A stretch of 14,844 bases of DNA, taken from the NCBI GenBank assembly GCA_900544995.1, contig UQXC01000052.1:1-14844 (forward strand), written 5' to 3'. The stretch's first letter is position 1; every line of letters starts with the position of its first letter. The position numbers and the translations under genes are program-made. The notes below the pieces were generated by a model, which saw nothing but the letters and a program-made list of their open reading frames with translations, did no database searches and was not told the origin of the DNA. Source of the DNA: an uncultured Collinsella sp. (lineage in GTDB: Bacteria; Actinomycetota; Coriobacteriia; Coriobacteriales; Coriobacteriaceae). Below, piece after piece: positions 1 to 6,127 of this stretch.

Positions 1-10
1 CGACTCGCAT

Positions 11-49
11 AAAAAGCCTCCCATTTCTCATGTCCAAGAAATGGGAGGC
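11..49 (-). terminator. Intrinsic terminator, leftward
   Basis: A perfect 13-bp inverted repeat (arms 16-28 and 37-49, 8-nt loop) is followed, when read on the minus strand, by five T residues (positions 15-11). The plus-strand side has no T tract, so this works only for leftward transcription. It implies that something on the minus strand to the right of position 50 is transcribed, although no convincing minus-strand protein gene is present there. Confidence 0.8.
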
Positions 50-330
50 AGTTCACACTACGTGCGGCGGGGGTTCTTTCGTCCTGCGGAGTGCCCGCGA
101 AGGTTAGCCCTCAGATCCTGCTACGACTACGTCCTCAGATTGTGTGGGCGGATGAAGGACGTAGTTGGCCGGGTATTCCGTCCCCTTCGCTGTTTCGCGG
201 CTTTGCCGCGAAACCTCGCGCCACTTTGGGGATGGATGGGGGACTTGGCTGTTGCCGCCTTTTCGGAGCGCTTCTTTATTCCTTTTGCTGGATGAAAAGC
301 CCCTTGTTTTTGCAGGGGTGCATACTCGAC
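50..330 (-). ncRNA. Candidate structured non-coding RNA (unassigned)
   Basis: This GC-rich stretch lies directly upstream, on the minus strand, of a strong leftward terminator. It contains a perfect 10-bp stem with a 3-nt loop (192-201 with 205-214), an 8-bp stem (127-134 with 157-164), and a direct repeat of CCTCAGAT at 109-116 and 133-140. Reading frames through it give no recognisable protein. I looked by eye for signatures of RNase P RNA, tmRNA, SRP RNA, T-box, FMN and TPP elements and found none. On the plus strand, 105-119 loosely resembles a cobalamin-riboswitch B12 box, but the other conserved blocks are absent and the terminator points the other way. The 5' end near 330 is a guess. 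It could be a small RNA or a terminated leader or 3' region of a leftward transcript. Confidence 0.28.
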
Positions 331-641
331 TTATAAGTGTATAGAATCTCGTATAGCGCGAGTAAGATATTGCGCTGTCCGTTTTGTGTTTAGCAGAGAT
401 GTAGTTTGCATAATCCGACATAATCCTCGCTGCATTTAAATAAAGTCGCACGTAAATGGCGTAGATATGTCTGAGCTGGTGTTCTGTACGCTGAGCGGAT
501 AAAAACGACCGTTCACCGTTCAACTATTTTCAAAATGAATAAAATGAGCGATAAAGAGAATATAAACCTTAATAAACTCGCGTATCGCACGGACGCGGGT
601 TATTAATGGGTTGTAGGCCTTTTACAGAAAGGATTCCAGCA
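331..641. other. AT-rich intergenic region upstream of arcC
   Basis: The base composition drops sharply to AT-rich compared with the flanking genes, as expected for a promoter region, and no credible gene is present. Visible elements are a direct repeat CATAATCC at 409-416 and 419-426 (10-bp period, so on the same helical face) and a TATAAA at 561-566 that could be a -10 box without an obvious -35 partner. A short dyad CGCGT/ACGCG lies at 579-583 and 593-597. The promoter of arcC should lie here, but I cannot fix it. Confidence 0.45.
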
Positions 642-1604
642 ATGTCTAAGCCTCTTGGCAAGCCCGATCGTATTGTCGTCGCCCTTGGCGGCAACGCCCT
701 CGGCAACAACCCCGTCGAGCAGATCGAGGCCGTGAGCAACACCGCCCACGCTCTCCTCGGTCTCATCGAGCAGGGCAACGAGATCATCATCACCCACGGC
801 AACGGCCCGCAGGTCGGCATGATCCAGAACGCCTTCGCCGCTGCCCACGATGCCATCGGTACCCCCGAGATGCCGCTGCCCGAGTGCGGCGCCATGTCCC
901 AGGGCTACATTGGTTATCACCTGCAGCAGGGCATCGGCCGCGAGATGCACAAGCGCTATAAGCGTTGGCACGCCGCCACCGTCGTCACCCAGATCGAGTG
1001 CGACCCGGATGATCCCGCGTTCAAGAACCCGACCAAGCCGATCGGCCCCTTCTACACCGAGGAGCAGGCCAAGGAGTTCATGGCCGAGGATCCCTCCAAG
1101 GTCTTCGTCGAGGATTCCGGCCGCGGCTGGCGTCGCGTCGTCGCTTCCCCCGATCCCAAGAAGATCGTCGAGGCTGACTCCATCCTCAACCTGCTCGACA
1201 ACGAGTTCATCGTCATCGCCTGCGGTGGCGGCGGCATTCCCGTCGTCCGCGACTACGAGAACAAGGGCTGCTACAAGGGCGTTCCCGCCGTCATCGACAA
1301 GGACCTGGGCGGCGAGCTGCTGGCCGAGGACTGCGATGCTGACGTTCTGTTCCTGCTGACCGCCGTTGAGCATGTTGCCATCAACTTTGGCAAGCCCAAC
1401 CAGGAGGAGCTCGAGGACCTCACCGCCGACGAGGCCGAGCGCCTGGCAGACGAGGGTCAGTTCGGCAAGGGTTCCATGGAGCCCAAGGTTCGCGCTGCCA
1501 TCAAGTTCGCCCGTTCCCGCAAGGGCCGCACCTGCATCATCGGCGCTCTGGACAAGGCCGCCGAGACCATGGCTGGCCTCTCCGGTACCCGCATTCACGA
1601 GTAG
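642..1604 (+). CDS. arcC: Carbamate kinase
   Basis: Cytosolic enzyme that transfers phosphate between carbamoyl phosphate and ADP to give ATP, carbamate and hence ammonia plus CO2. It is the energy-yielding last step of arginine deiminase and of ureide or purine fermentation pathways. The 320-residue length is normal for the family. Visible family motifs are ALGGNAL (14-20), THGNGPQVG (51-59), KPIGPFY (132-138), the CGGGGIPV block (194-201), VIDKDL (217-222) and GSMEPKVRAA (277-286). An in-frame upstream ATG at 606 exists, but the start at 642 is preferred because AGAAAGGA (626-633) sits 8 nt before it and the family N-terminus begins there. No arginine deiminase or ornithine carbamoyltransferase is adjacent, so the source of carbamoyl phosphate is not shown here. 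Codon use is strongly biased to C/G endings, suggesting high expression. Confidence 0.96.
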   Translation: MSKPLGKPDRIVVALGGNALGNNPVEQIEAVSNTAHALLGLIEQGNEIIITHGNGPQVGMIQNAFAAAHDAIGTPEMPLPECGAMSQGYIGYHLQQGIGREMHKRYKRWHAATVVTQIECDPDDPAFKNPTKPIGPFYTEEQAKEFMAEDPSKVFVEDSGRGWRRVVASPDPKKIVEADSILNLLDNEFIVIACGGGGIPVVRDYENKGCYKGVPAVIDKDLGGELLAEDCDADVLFLLTAVEHVAINFGKPNQEELEDLTADEAERLADEGQFGKGSMEPKVRAAIKFARSRKGRTCIIGALDKAAETMAGLSGTRIHE

Positions 1605-1669
1605 TCTCTACTCTGTTGCCTCTCTCGTGGGCGCCAGGTAAAGCGCCCACAAACTAGCCTCTCTTCATG

Positions 1670-1702
1670 AGCCCCGCAGTCCGCTCCGACTGCGGGGCTT
1701 TT
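1670..1702 (+). terminator. Intrinsic terminator of arcC
   Basis: A perfect 12-bp stem (1670-1681 with 1688-1699) with a 6-nt loop runs into a short T tract, 66 bp after the arcC stop. A second perfect 8-bp inverted repeat without a T tract (1627-1634 with 1643-1650) lies between the stop and this terminator and may protect the mRNA 3' end. Confidence 0.88.
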
Positions 1703-1711
1703 GCTATTCAC

Positions 1712-1797
1712 CTAGTCATTGGGGACGTTCTTAAATGACTAGTCAAACAAGAGCGTCCCCAATGACCACTCATTTAAGTCTGTCCCCAATGACTAGT
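1712..1797. repeat. Inverted pair of a ~30-bp interspersed-type repeat
   Basis: The left unit (1712-1742) begins and ends with CTAGTCATT/AATGACTAG, a perfect 9-bp terminal inverted repeat. The right unit (1768-1796) is the same sequence in opposite orientation with a few changes; 15 bases (1712-1726 against 1782-1796) are exact reverse complements. A third partial copy, the reverse complement of GTCATTGGGGACG, lies at 1754-1766. Positions 1715-1732 can pair with 1749-1766 as an 18-bp hairpin with one G-T wobble. The design resembles REP/BIME elements mobilised by RAYT transposases, but no transposase is in the window. The right end overlaps the stop codon of the neighbouring peptidase gene. 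Confidence 0.8.
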
Positions 1798-2794
1798 AGT
1801 AGGCCCACATGGCTTCGACTTCGTTGAGGACCTCTACGACGCCCCAGCGGCGGGCGCTGCGGCTGGCCGAGTTGGGGTCGTAGACGCCAATTTGGTTGGC
1901 ATCGTCGATGCCGTAGAGCACGATGTAGTGGCCTACGTTGGTAAACGTACCGGGGCGCACTGCGGCGATGACGGGCGCACCCGAGCGAAGTGCTTGGGTA
2001 ATCGATTCGCGATCGTTATAGAGCTGTGTTCCGTTGAGCCCCAGCTGCCACGCACCGCCTGTCATAAACGACCACTCGGTGGCACCGGTGGGGGCGTAGT
2101 TGCCGGCTTCGGCCAGTGCGCATATATCGACCGGCGTCTTATCGGTATGGCCGGTCTTAAAGATATAGACCATGGCGAGGCAGGTGGGACCGCAAGCGTT
2201 TTCGCGAATAGTGCCACCGGCATAGGGCAGCTCCGACCATGCGGGGTCAATTTGGTAGATGTGGGGCATGGTGCCGGCCTGCCATTGCGAGCGTGGGGTC
2301 GAGAACGCAAAGGAGTAACCGGGCGCGACGGGAGCTTTAAGCAGCCTGTCCTCGGCAGTGGGCTCAAGACCGGCTGACCCGTGGGAGATACAGGATCCCA
2401 AAAACACAAAGACGAGGCAGGCGGCGATGGAGCAAAGCGCAAGGCGAAGGCGGCGGGCTGGAAGCGCGTGGCTTGTGGTGTGCGACGCGGGGTGAGGGGC
2501 GGAATTGCCGCGATCGCGTTGAGGTCGCGAAAAGGTGCGCTTGACGTAGTAGTCGGTCTTACGGCGATCGTAGCGGCGTGGCTGCGATGTGTCGGTCTGG
2601 CGTTGACGTGTGCTCGTACTCACGCGGTCTGACTGCTGCACGGTACGGCTTTGCCGCCGCGAAGAAGCCCCGGGCTGCTCTTGGGGGCGCTGCGGGTTGT
2701 CGTTGTCGGAGGTGCTTCTGGGCGTTGGCGTGGTGCGGCCGGCAAGGCGCACGCTTTGTGGCCGTTGGTCGCCGTCATTGTATCCGTATGCCAT
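1793..2794 (-). CDS. Membrane-anchored C39-like cysteine peptidase
   Basis: Predicted papain-fold peptidase of the C39_2 type, probably acting outside the membrane; the substrate is unknown. Numbered from ATG 2794 (333 residues): residues 1-115 are basic, rich in Gln, Arg, Ser and Thr, and look disordered. Residues 116-134 form one hydrophobic membrane segment ending in LGSC (Cys135). The C-terminal half carries the catalytic set: Cys201 in NACGPTCLAMVY, His289 in GHYIVLYG, and Asp306 in VYDPNS. A GTG three codons upstream (2803) is possible, but AAGGTGA (2797-2803, minus strand) places the SD correctly for ATG 2794. The gene stands alone, divergent from the permease. Its TAG stop (1793-1795) lies inside an intergenic repeat. 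The LGSC motif resembles a lipobox, but the 115-residue leader is too long for a lipoprotein signal, so a type II anchor is more likely. Confidence 0.85.
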   Translation of the reverse strand: MAYGYNDGDQRPQSVRLAGRTTPTPRSTSDNDNPQRPQEQPGASSRRQSRTVQQSDRVSTSTRQRQTDTSQPRRYDRRKTDYYVKRTFSRPQRDRGNSAPHPASHTTSHALPARRLRLALCSIAACLVFVFLGSCISHGSAGLEPTAEDRLLKAPVAPGYSFAFSTPRSQWQAGTMPHIYQIDPAWSELPYAGGTIRENACGPTCLAMVYIFKTGHTDKTPVDICALAEAGNYAPTGATEWSFMTGGAWQLGLNGTQLYNDRESITQALRSGAPVIAAVRPGTFTNVGHYIVLYGIDDANQIGVYDPNSASRSARRWGVVEVLNEVEAMWAYY

Positions 2795-2848
2795 TCGAAT
2801 CACCTTGCCTCATGTGTAACTTGTCTATCCTACATAAAAAGATGCACG

Positions 2849-2864
2849 ACACATGGGCATGTGT
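2849..2864. promoter_or_regulatory. 16-bp palindrome, candidate operator
   Basis: ACACATGGGCATGTGT is a perfect dyad with 7-bp arms around a 2-bp centre. It lies 54-70 bp upstream of the C39 peptidase start, where a promoter-proximal operator would sit, and about 285 bp upstream of the permease start. No regulator gene beside it suggests which protein would bind, and a chance dyad is possible. Confidence 0.4.
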
Positions 2865-2891
2865 GCCAAAAGCCTGACAAATGGTATGAAC

Positions 2892-3127
2892 GTTGCCGCG
2901 CCGCGCGCCAAGCGTCACGGCAACAGGTATTCAAAAGCAGACAAGATGAAAGCGCCCAAGACGAATGACGTCTCCCGCCGTTCGTCCCAAAAACGGTGCC
3001 GCTCGTTTTGCAGTTCTGCCTTCGGTCGAGCTGCGAGCGGCGCTGCTGCGCCAAGGCCGTATCTTAAAGCCATGGAATAAAAGCGCGCGGCAAAACGGAC
3101 CGCGCAAGGGGTGACGCCAAGGGCGTC
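2892..3127 (+). promoter_or_regulatory. Stem-loop-rich leader of the permease gene
   Basis: The divergent spacer 2795-3148 has no gene. Its right part holds five perfect stems in series: 2892-2898/2918-2924 (7 bp), 2960-2965/2981-2986 (6 bp), 2998-3005/3034-3041 (8 bp), 3085-3090/3100-3105 (6 bp) and 3113-3118/3122-3127 (6 bp, 3-nt loop). The last ends 8 nt before the strong SD at 3135-3144. I recognise no known riboswitch class and no T-box sequence. No clear -35/-10 pair was found, so how much of this is transcribed is unknown. High GC makes some chance stems likely. Confidence 0.35.
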
Positions 3128-3148
3128 AAACAGGAAAGGAGGGGAACA

Positions 3149-4600
3149 ATGGCGGACAAGAACGCAGAAGTTGCAGTCGAGGATAACGGCGGCATGAAGA
3201 AAACGCTTTCGCTCTGGAACTTCTTCACCATCGGTTTCGGTGCCATCATCGGTACCGGTTGGGTTCTGCAGGTCGGCGACTGGATGGTCGTGGGCGGCGG
3301 TCCCGTTCCCGCTATGATCGCATTCCTCTTGGGTGCAATCTTCCTCGTGCCCGTCGGAGCTGTTTTCGGTGAGCTCACGGCTGCTATCCCCATCTCGGGC
3401 GGCATCGTCGAGTATGTCGATCGTAGCTTTGGCCGTACGCTGAGCTACATCACCGGATGGCTTTTGGCCCTGGGCAACGGCATCCTGTGCCCGTGGGAGG
3501 CCATCGCCATTTCGACCCTCGTGTCCGAGATGTTCGGCAGCCTGCCCGGCCTTGAGTGGCTGCGCGCCGTCAAGCTCTACACCATACTGGGGGCCGACGT
3601 CTACCTGTTCCCGACGCTGATCGCGCTCGGCTTTGCAGTCTACGTCATCTTCCTCAACTTCCGCGGCGCTAGCTCGGCTGCCAAGCTCCAGGCCTTCCTG
3701 ACCAAGGCCCTGCTCTGCGGCATGCTGCTCGCCATGGGCGTCTCGCTGTTCACCGGCTCGCCGGACAATGCCATGCCCGTGTTCTCCCAGGTCACCGGCG
3801 CTGGCGGCGGCAAGGCCGCTACCGAGAGCTCCAGCCTGTTTGCCGGCATCGTGTCGGTCCTGGTTCTGACCCCGTTCTTCTACGCTGGCTTCGACACCAT
3901 TCCTCAGCAGGCTGAGGAAGCAGCCGAGGGCCTCAACTGGAACAAGTTCGGCAAGATCATCTCCCTGGCCCTGCTGGCCGCCGGCGGCTTCTACATGGTC
4001 TGCATCTACTCGTTCGGCACCATCCTCGACTGGCATGAGTTTGTTAAGAGCCCGGTTCCCGCGCTTGCCTGCCTCAAGGGCATCAACATGCTTCTGTACC
4101 TGGCCATGCTCGTCATCGCTACGCTTGGACCCATGGGCCCGATGAACTCCTTCTACGGCGCCACGAGCCGCATCATGCTCGCCATGGGCCGCAAGGGCCA
4201 GCTGCCCGAGCAGTTCGCCGAGGTCGACCCCAAGTCCGGCGCTCCCAAGCTTGCCTGCGTCGTCTTGGGCGTCATCACCGTCGTCGGACCGTTTTTGGGC
4301 AAGAACATGCTCATCCCTCTGACCAACGTGTCGGCTCTCGCCTTCATCTTCTCCTGCGGTATGGTCGCCCTCGCTTGCCTGCGCATGCGCTTCACCGAGC
4401 CCGACCTGCCTCGTCCCTACGAGGTGCCCGGCGGCAAGTTTGGCATCGGCCTCGCTATCGCTGCCTGCGCCATCATCATCGGCCTGCTCGTGATTCCGTT
4501 CTCTCCCGCCTCCCTCAACATGGTGGAGTGGAGCATCGTGATCGGCTGGCTGGCCGTCGGCCTGGCTCTCATGGCCTTCACCAATTCCCGCAAAAAGTAA
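3149..4600 (+). CDS. APC-family amino acid permease
   Basis: Inner-membrane secondary transporter of the amino acid-polyamine-organocation superfamily, 483 residues, the usual length. About twelve hydrophobic segments are visible (roughly 24-46, 52-78, 95-125, 148-170, 180-202, 230-250, 268-290, 312-335, 367-385, 388-411, 432-450, 460-478). The first contains the unwound-helix motif GFGAIIGTG (29-37), which binds the substrate backbone in this superfamily. The sixth carries FDTIPQQAEEA (248-258), typical of the family. The SD AAAGGAGGGG at 3135-3144 fixes the start. The next gene is an amidohydrolase 131 bp downstream on the same strand, so the permease probably brings in that enzyme's substrate or exchanges its product. 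The exact substrate cannot be read from the sequence. Codon bias is very strong, pointing to high expression. Confidence 0.93.
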   Translation: MADKNAEVAVEDNGGMKKTLSLWNFFTIGFGAIIGTGWVLQVGDWMVVGGGPVPAMIAFLLGAIFLVPVGAVFGELTAAIPISGGIVEYVDRSFGRTLSYITGWLLALGNGILCPWEAIAISTLVSEMFGSLPGLEWLRAVKLYTILGADVYLFPTLIALGFAVYVIFLNFRGASSAAKLQAFLTKALLCGMLLAMGVSLFTGSPDNAMPVFSQVTGAGGGKAATESSSLFAGIVSVLVLTPFFYAGFDTIPQQAEEAAEGLNWNKFGKIISLALLAAGGFYMVCIYSFGTILDWHEFVKSPVPALACLKGINMLLYLAMLVIATLGPMGPMNSFYGATSRIMLAMGRKGQLPEQFAEVDPKSGAPKLACVVLGVITVVGPFLGKNMLIPLTNVSALAFIFSCGMVALACLRMRFTEPDLPRPYEVPGGKFGIGLAIAACAIIIGLLVIPFSPASLNMVEWSIVIGWLAVGLALMAFTNSRKK

Positions 4601-4731
4601 CGCCGAGCCGGGGCGGATCAGGTGCGCGGGACCCTCTCTTCCGCGCACCGAACCCGGCGCCACTTGGGTAGCTTTGTGAGGCCTTAACCCAACACGGCCT
4701 CGCCCACTATATGGATCCATAAGGAGGAACC
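4601..4731 (+). other. Structured permease-amidohydrolase spacer with possible promoter
   Basis: A perfect 9-bp stem (4621-4629/4641-4649) is nested inside a 6-bp stem (4607-4612/4653-4658). A second 6-bp stem (4678-4683/4696-4701) follows. None has a T tract, so they look like processing or stabilising structures rather than full terminators. A weak promoter may follow: TTAACC at 4684-4689, 18 nt, TATATG at 4708-4713. A perfect 12-bp palindrome (4710-4721) ends at the first base of the amidohydrolase SD AAGGAGG (4721-4727). Confidence 0.4.
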
Positions 4732-6009
4732 ATGTCCACTAAGTATGCAATCGTTGGCGGCAAGCTCATCGACGGTACCGGTGCCGAGCCGGTCGAGAAC
4801 TCCCTCGTTCTCGTCGACGACAACGGCAAGATCGAGTACGCCGGCGCCATGCAGGACCTTCCCGAGGGCGTTGAGGTCATCGACGCCGCCGGCAAGACCG
4901 TCCTTCCCGGCCTGATCGACACCCATCTGCACTTCTCGGGCAACCTGACCGACGATGATACCGATTGGGTCATGCAGCCGCTCCTCGAGAAGCAGGCCGT
5001 CGCCGTCAAGCAGGCCTACGACTGCCTCACCCACGGCCTCACCACCGTCTGCGAGATCGGCCGCTTTGGTATCCAGATTCGCGACTGCATCGACAAGGGC
5101 GTCTTCAAGGGCCCGCGCGTTCTGGCCACCGGCCTCGGCTTCTGCCGCGTTGCCGGTCACGGTGACTCCCACCACTGCACCCAGGAGCTCAACAAGGAAT
5201 CCCACCCCTGGGGCGACCAGGTCGATGGTCCTTGGGATCTGCGCAAGGCCGTCCGTCGTCGCCTGCGCGAGAACCCCGATGCCATCAAGATTTGGGCTAC
5301 CGGTGGCGGCATCTGGCGCTGGGATTCCGGTCGCGACCAGCACTACTGCTCCGAGGAGATTCAGGCCGTGGTCGAAGAGGCCAAGATGGTCGGCATCCCC
5401 GTGTGGAGCCACTGCTACAACAACCACGCCGCTGCCTACGACTCCGTCCGCTTTGGCTGCGAGCAGCTGATTCACGGCTTCGATATCGATGAGCGCACCA
5501 TGGACCTCATGGCCGAGCAGGGCACCTTCTTCACCCCGACGATTGCCTTCCTGCCCACCTGGTACGCCACCTATCCGCCCGTCTACGTCCCCGAGCTGCA
5601 CGACAAGTACGAGGGCACCCTGGTCGAGAAGGAGCTGCAGCGCAATTACGACTGCCTGCGCGAGGCCAAGAAGCGCGGCGTCATCATGACGATCGGCTCC
5701 GACTCCTTCTCCTTCGTCACCCCGTACGGCACCTGCTCCATCGAGGAGATGTACGAGTTCGTCGACAAGATCGGCTTCACCCCGGTCGAGACCATCACCT
5801 GTGCCACTCTCAACGGTGCCAAGATGTGCCACATCGAGGACGAGACCGGTTCCATCGAGGCCGGCAAGTGCGCCGACCTGCTGGTTGTCAACGGTGACGT
5901 CGCCGCCGACATCCACGTGCTCAACACCGACAACATGGACGTCATCATGAAGGACGGCTGGATTGTCGAGGCCGGCACCTTCGGCGAGGCAAACAAGTAC
6001 AGCGCCTAA
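4732..6009 (+). CDS. Metal-dependent amidohydrolase, imidazolonepropionase/prolidase-like
   Basis: Cytosolic hydrolase of the amidohydrolase superfamily (COG1228-type), 425 residues, the usual length. The N- and C-terminal strands form the composite beta domain (1-58 and from about 375), with a TIM-barrel between. Metal-site residues are all visible: DTHLH gives His65 and His67, AIKIWATGG gives Lys186 (probably carboxylated, bridging two metals), WSHCY gives His227, IHGF gives His248, and GSDS gives Asp324. The strand-4 lysine separates it from mononuclear imidazolonepropionase (HutI) and places it with Xaa-Pro/Xaa-Arg dipeptidase-like members. A cluster of HG.SHH residues at 143-148 may help bind substrate. 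No hut genes are nearby. With the permease upstream, a role in using an imported peptide or N-acylated or cyclic amide compound is likely; the substrate is unknown. SD AAGGAGG, spacing about 4 nt. Codon bias is extreme. Confidence 0.9.
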   Translation: MSTKYAIVGGKLIDGTGAEPVENSLVLVDDNGKIEYAGAMQDLPEGVEVIDAAGKTVLPGLIDTHLHFSGNLTDDDTDWVMQPLLEKQAVAVKQAYDCLTHGLTTVCEIGRFGIQIRDCIDKGVFKGPRVLATGLGFCRVAGHGDSHHCTQELNKESHPWGDQVDGPWDLRKAVRRRLRENPDAIKIWATGGGIWRWDSGRDQHYCSEEIQAVVEEAKMVGIPVWSHCYNNHAAAYDSVRFGCEQLIHGFDIDERTMDLMAEQGTFFTPTIAFLPTWYATYPPVYVPELHDKYEGTLVEKELQRNYDCLREAKKRGVIMTIGSDSFSFVTPYGTCSIEEMYEFVDKIGFTPVETITCATLNGAKMCHIEDETGSIEAGKCADLLVVNGDVAADIHVLNTDNMDVIMKDGWIVEAGTFGEANKYSA

Positions 6010-6050
6010 GCTACCGTTCATCGATGGCTTGATGTAAAACACAGTATTTG

Positions 6051-6065
6051 ATTGCATAATGCAAT
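6051..6065. promoter_or_regulatory. 15-bp palindrome over a -10-like box
   Basis: ATTGCATAATGCAAT has perfect 7-bp arms around one central base and contains CATAAT (6055-6060), a good -10 hexamer. TTGATG at 6029-6034 is 20 nt upstream, too far for an ideal -35. If this is the promoter of the kinase operon, transcription would start just before the hairpin at 6068. The dyad could be an operator covering the -10 box. Confidence 0.38.
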
Positions 6066-6067
6066 GG

Positions 6068-6094
6068 AGAGGGTCGCTTGCGGCCCTCTTTATT
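6068..6094 (+). terminator. Intrinsic terminator after the amidohydrolase
   Basis: A 9-bp stem with one G-T wobble (6068-6076 with 6081-6089), a CTTG tetraloop and a following TTTATT tract lies 58 bp after the amidohydrolase stop. It ends the permease-amidohydrolase unit and separates it from the sensor kinase. If the promoter suggested at 6055-6060 is used, it would instead be an early terminator in the kinase leader. Confidence 0.8.
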
Positions 6095-6127
6095 GCTATG
6101 GGGTGCGTCAATAAGAAGGAGATGACG

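Noticed and set aside
105..119. B12-box-like string on the plus strand, possible cobalamin riboswitch
   Set aside because: Only one loosely matching block; the other conserved elements are missing, arcC is over 500 bp away, and the nearby terminator points leftward.
104..523. Minus-strand open frame of 139 codons
   Set aside because: Composition is not protein-like, there is no SD or recognisable domain, and it runs through the GC-rich hairpin region and the AT-rich promoter region alike.
603..1598. Minus-strand frame of 331 codons antisense to arcC
   Set aside because: Shadow of the strong third-position C/G bias of arcC; the product is a low-complexity Gly/Leu/Val/Asp-rich string and there is no domain.
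3106..3127. T-box-like sequence before the permease
   Set aside because: It shares GGGTG with the T-box core but lacks the TGGNACCGCG portion needed for tRNA end pairing.
2915..4720. Minus-strand frame of 601 codons antisense to the permease
   Set aside because: Low-complexity His/Glu/Ala/Gly-rich product with no domain, fully opposite a well-supported permease.
6059..6127. Longer kinase N-terminus from ATG 6059, 6098 or 6122
   Set aside because: The first two fall on or before the terminator hairpin and its T tract, and the third abuts the SD with no spacing; GTG 6128 has correct spacing.
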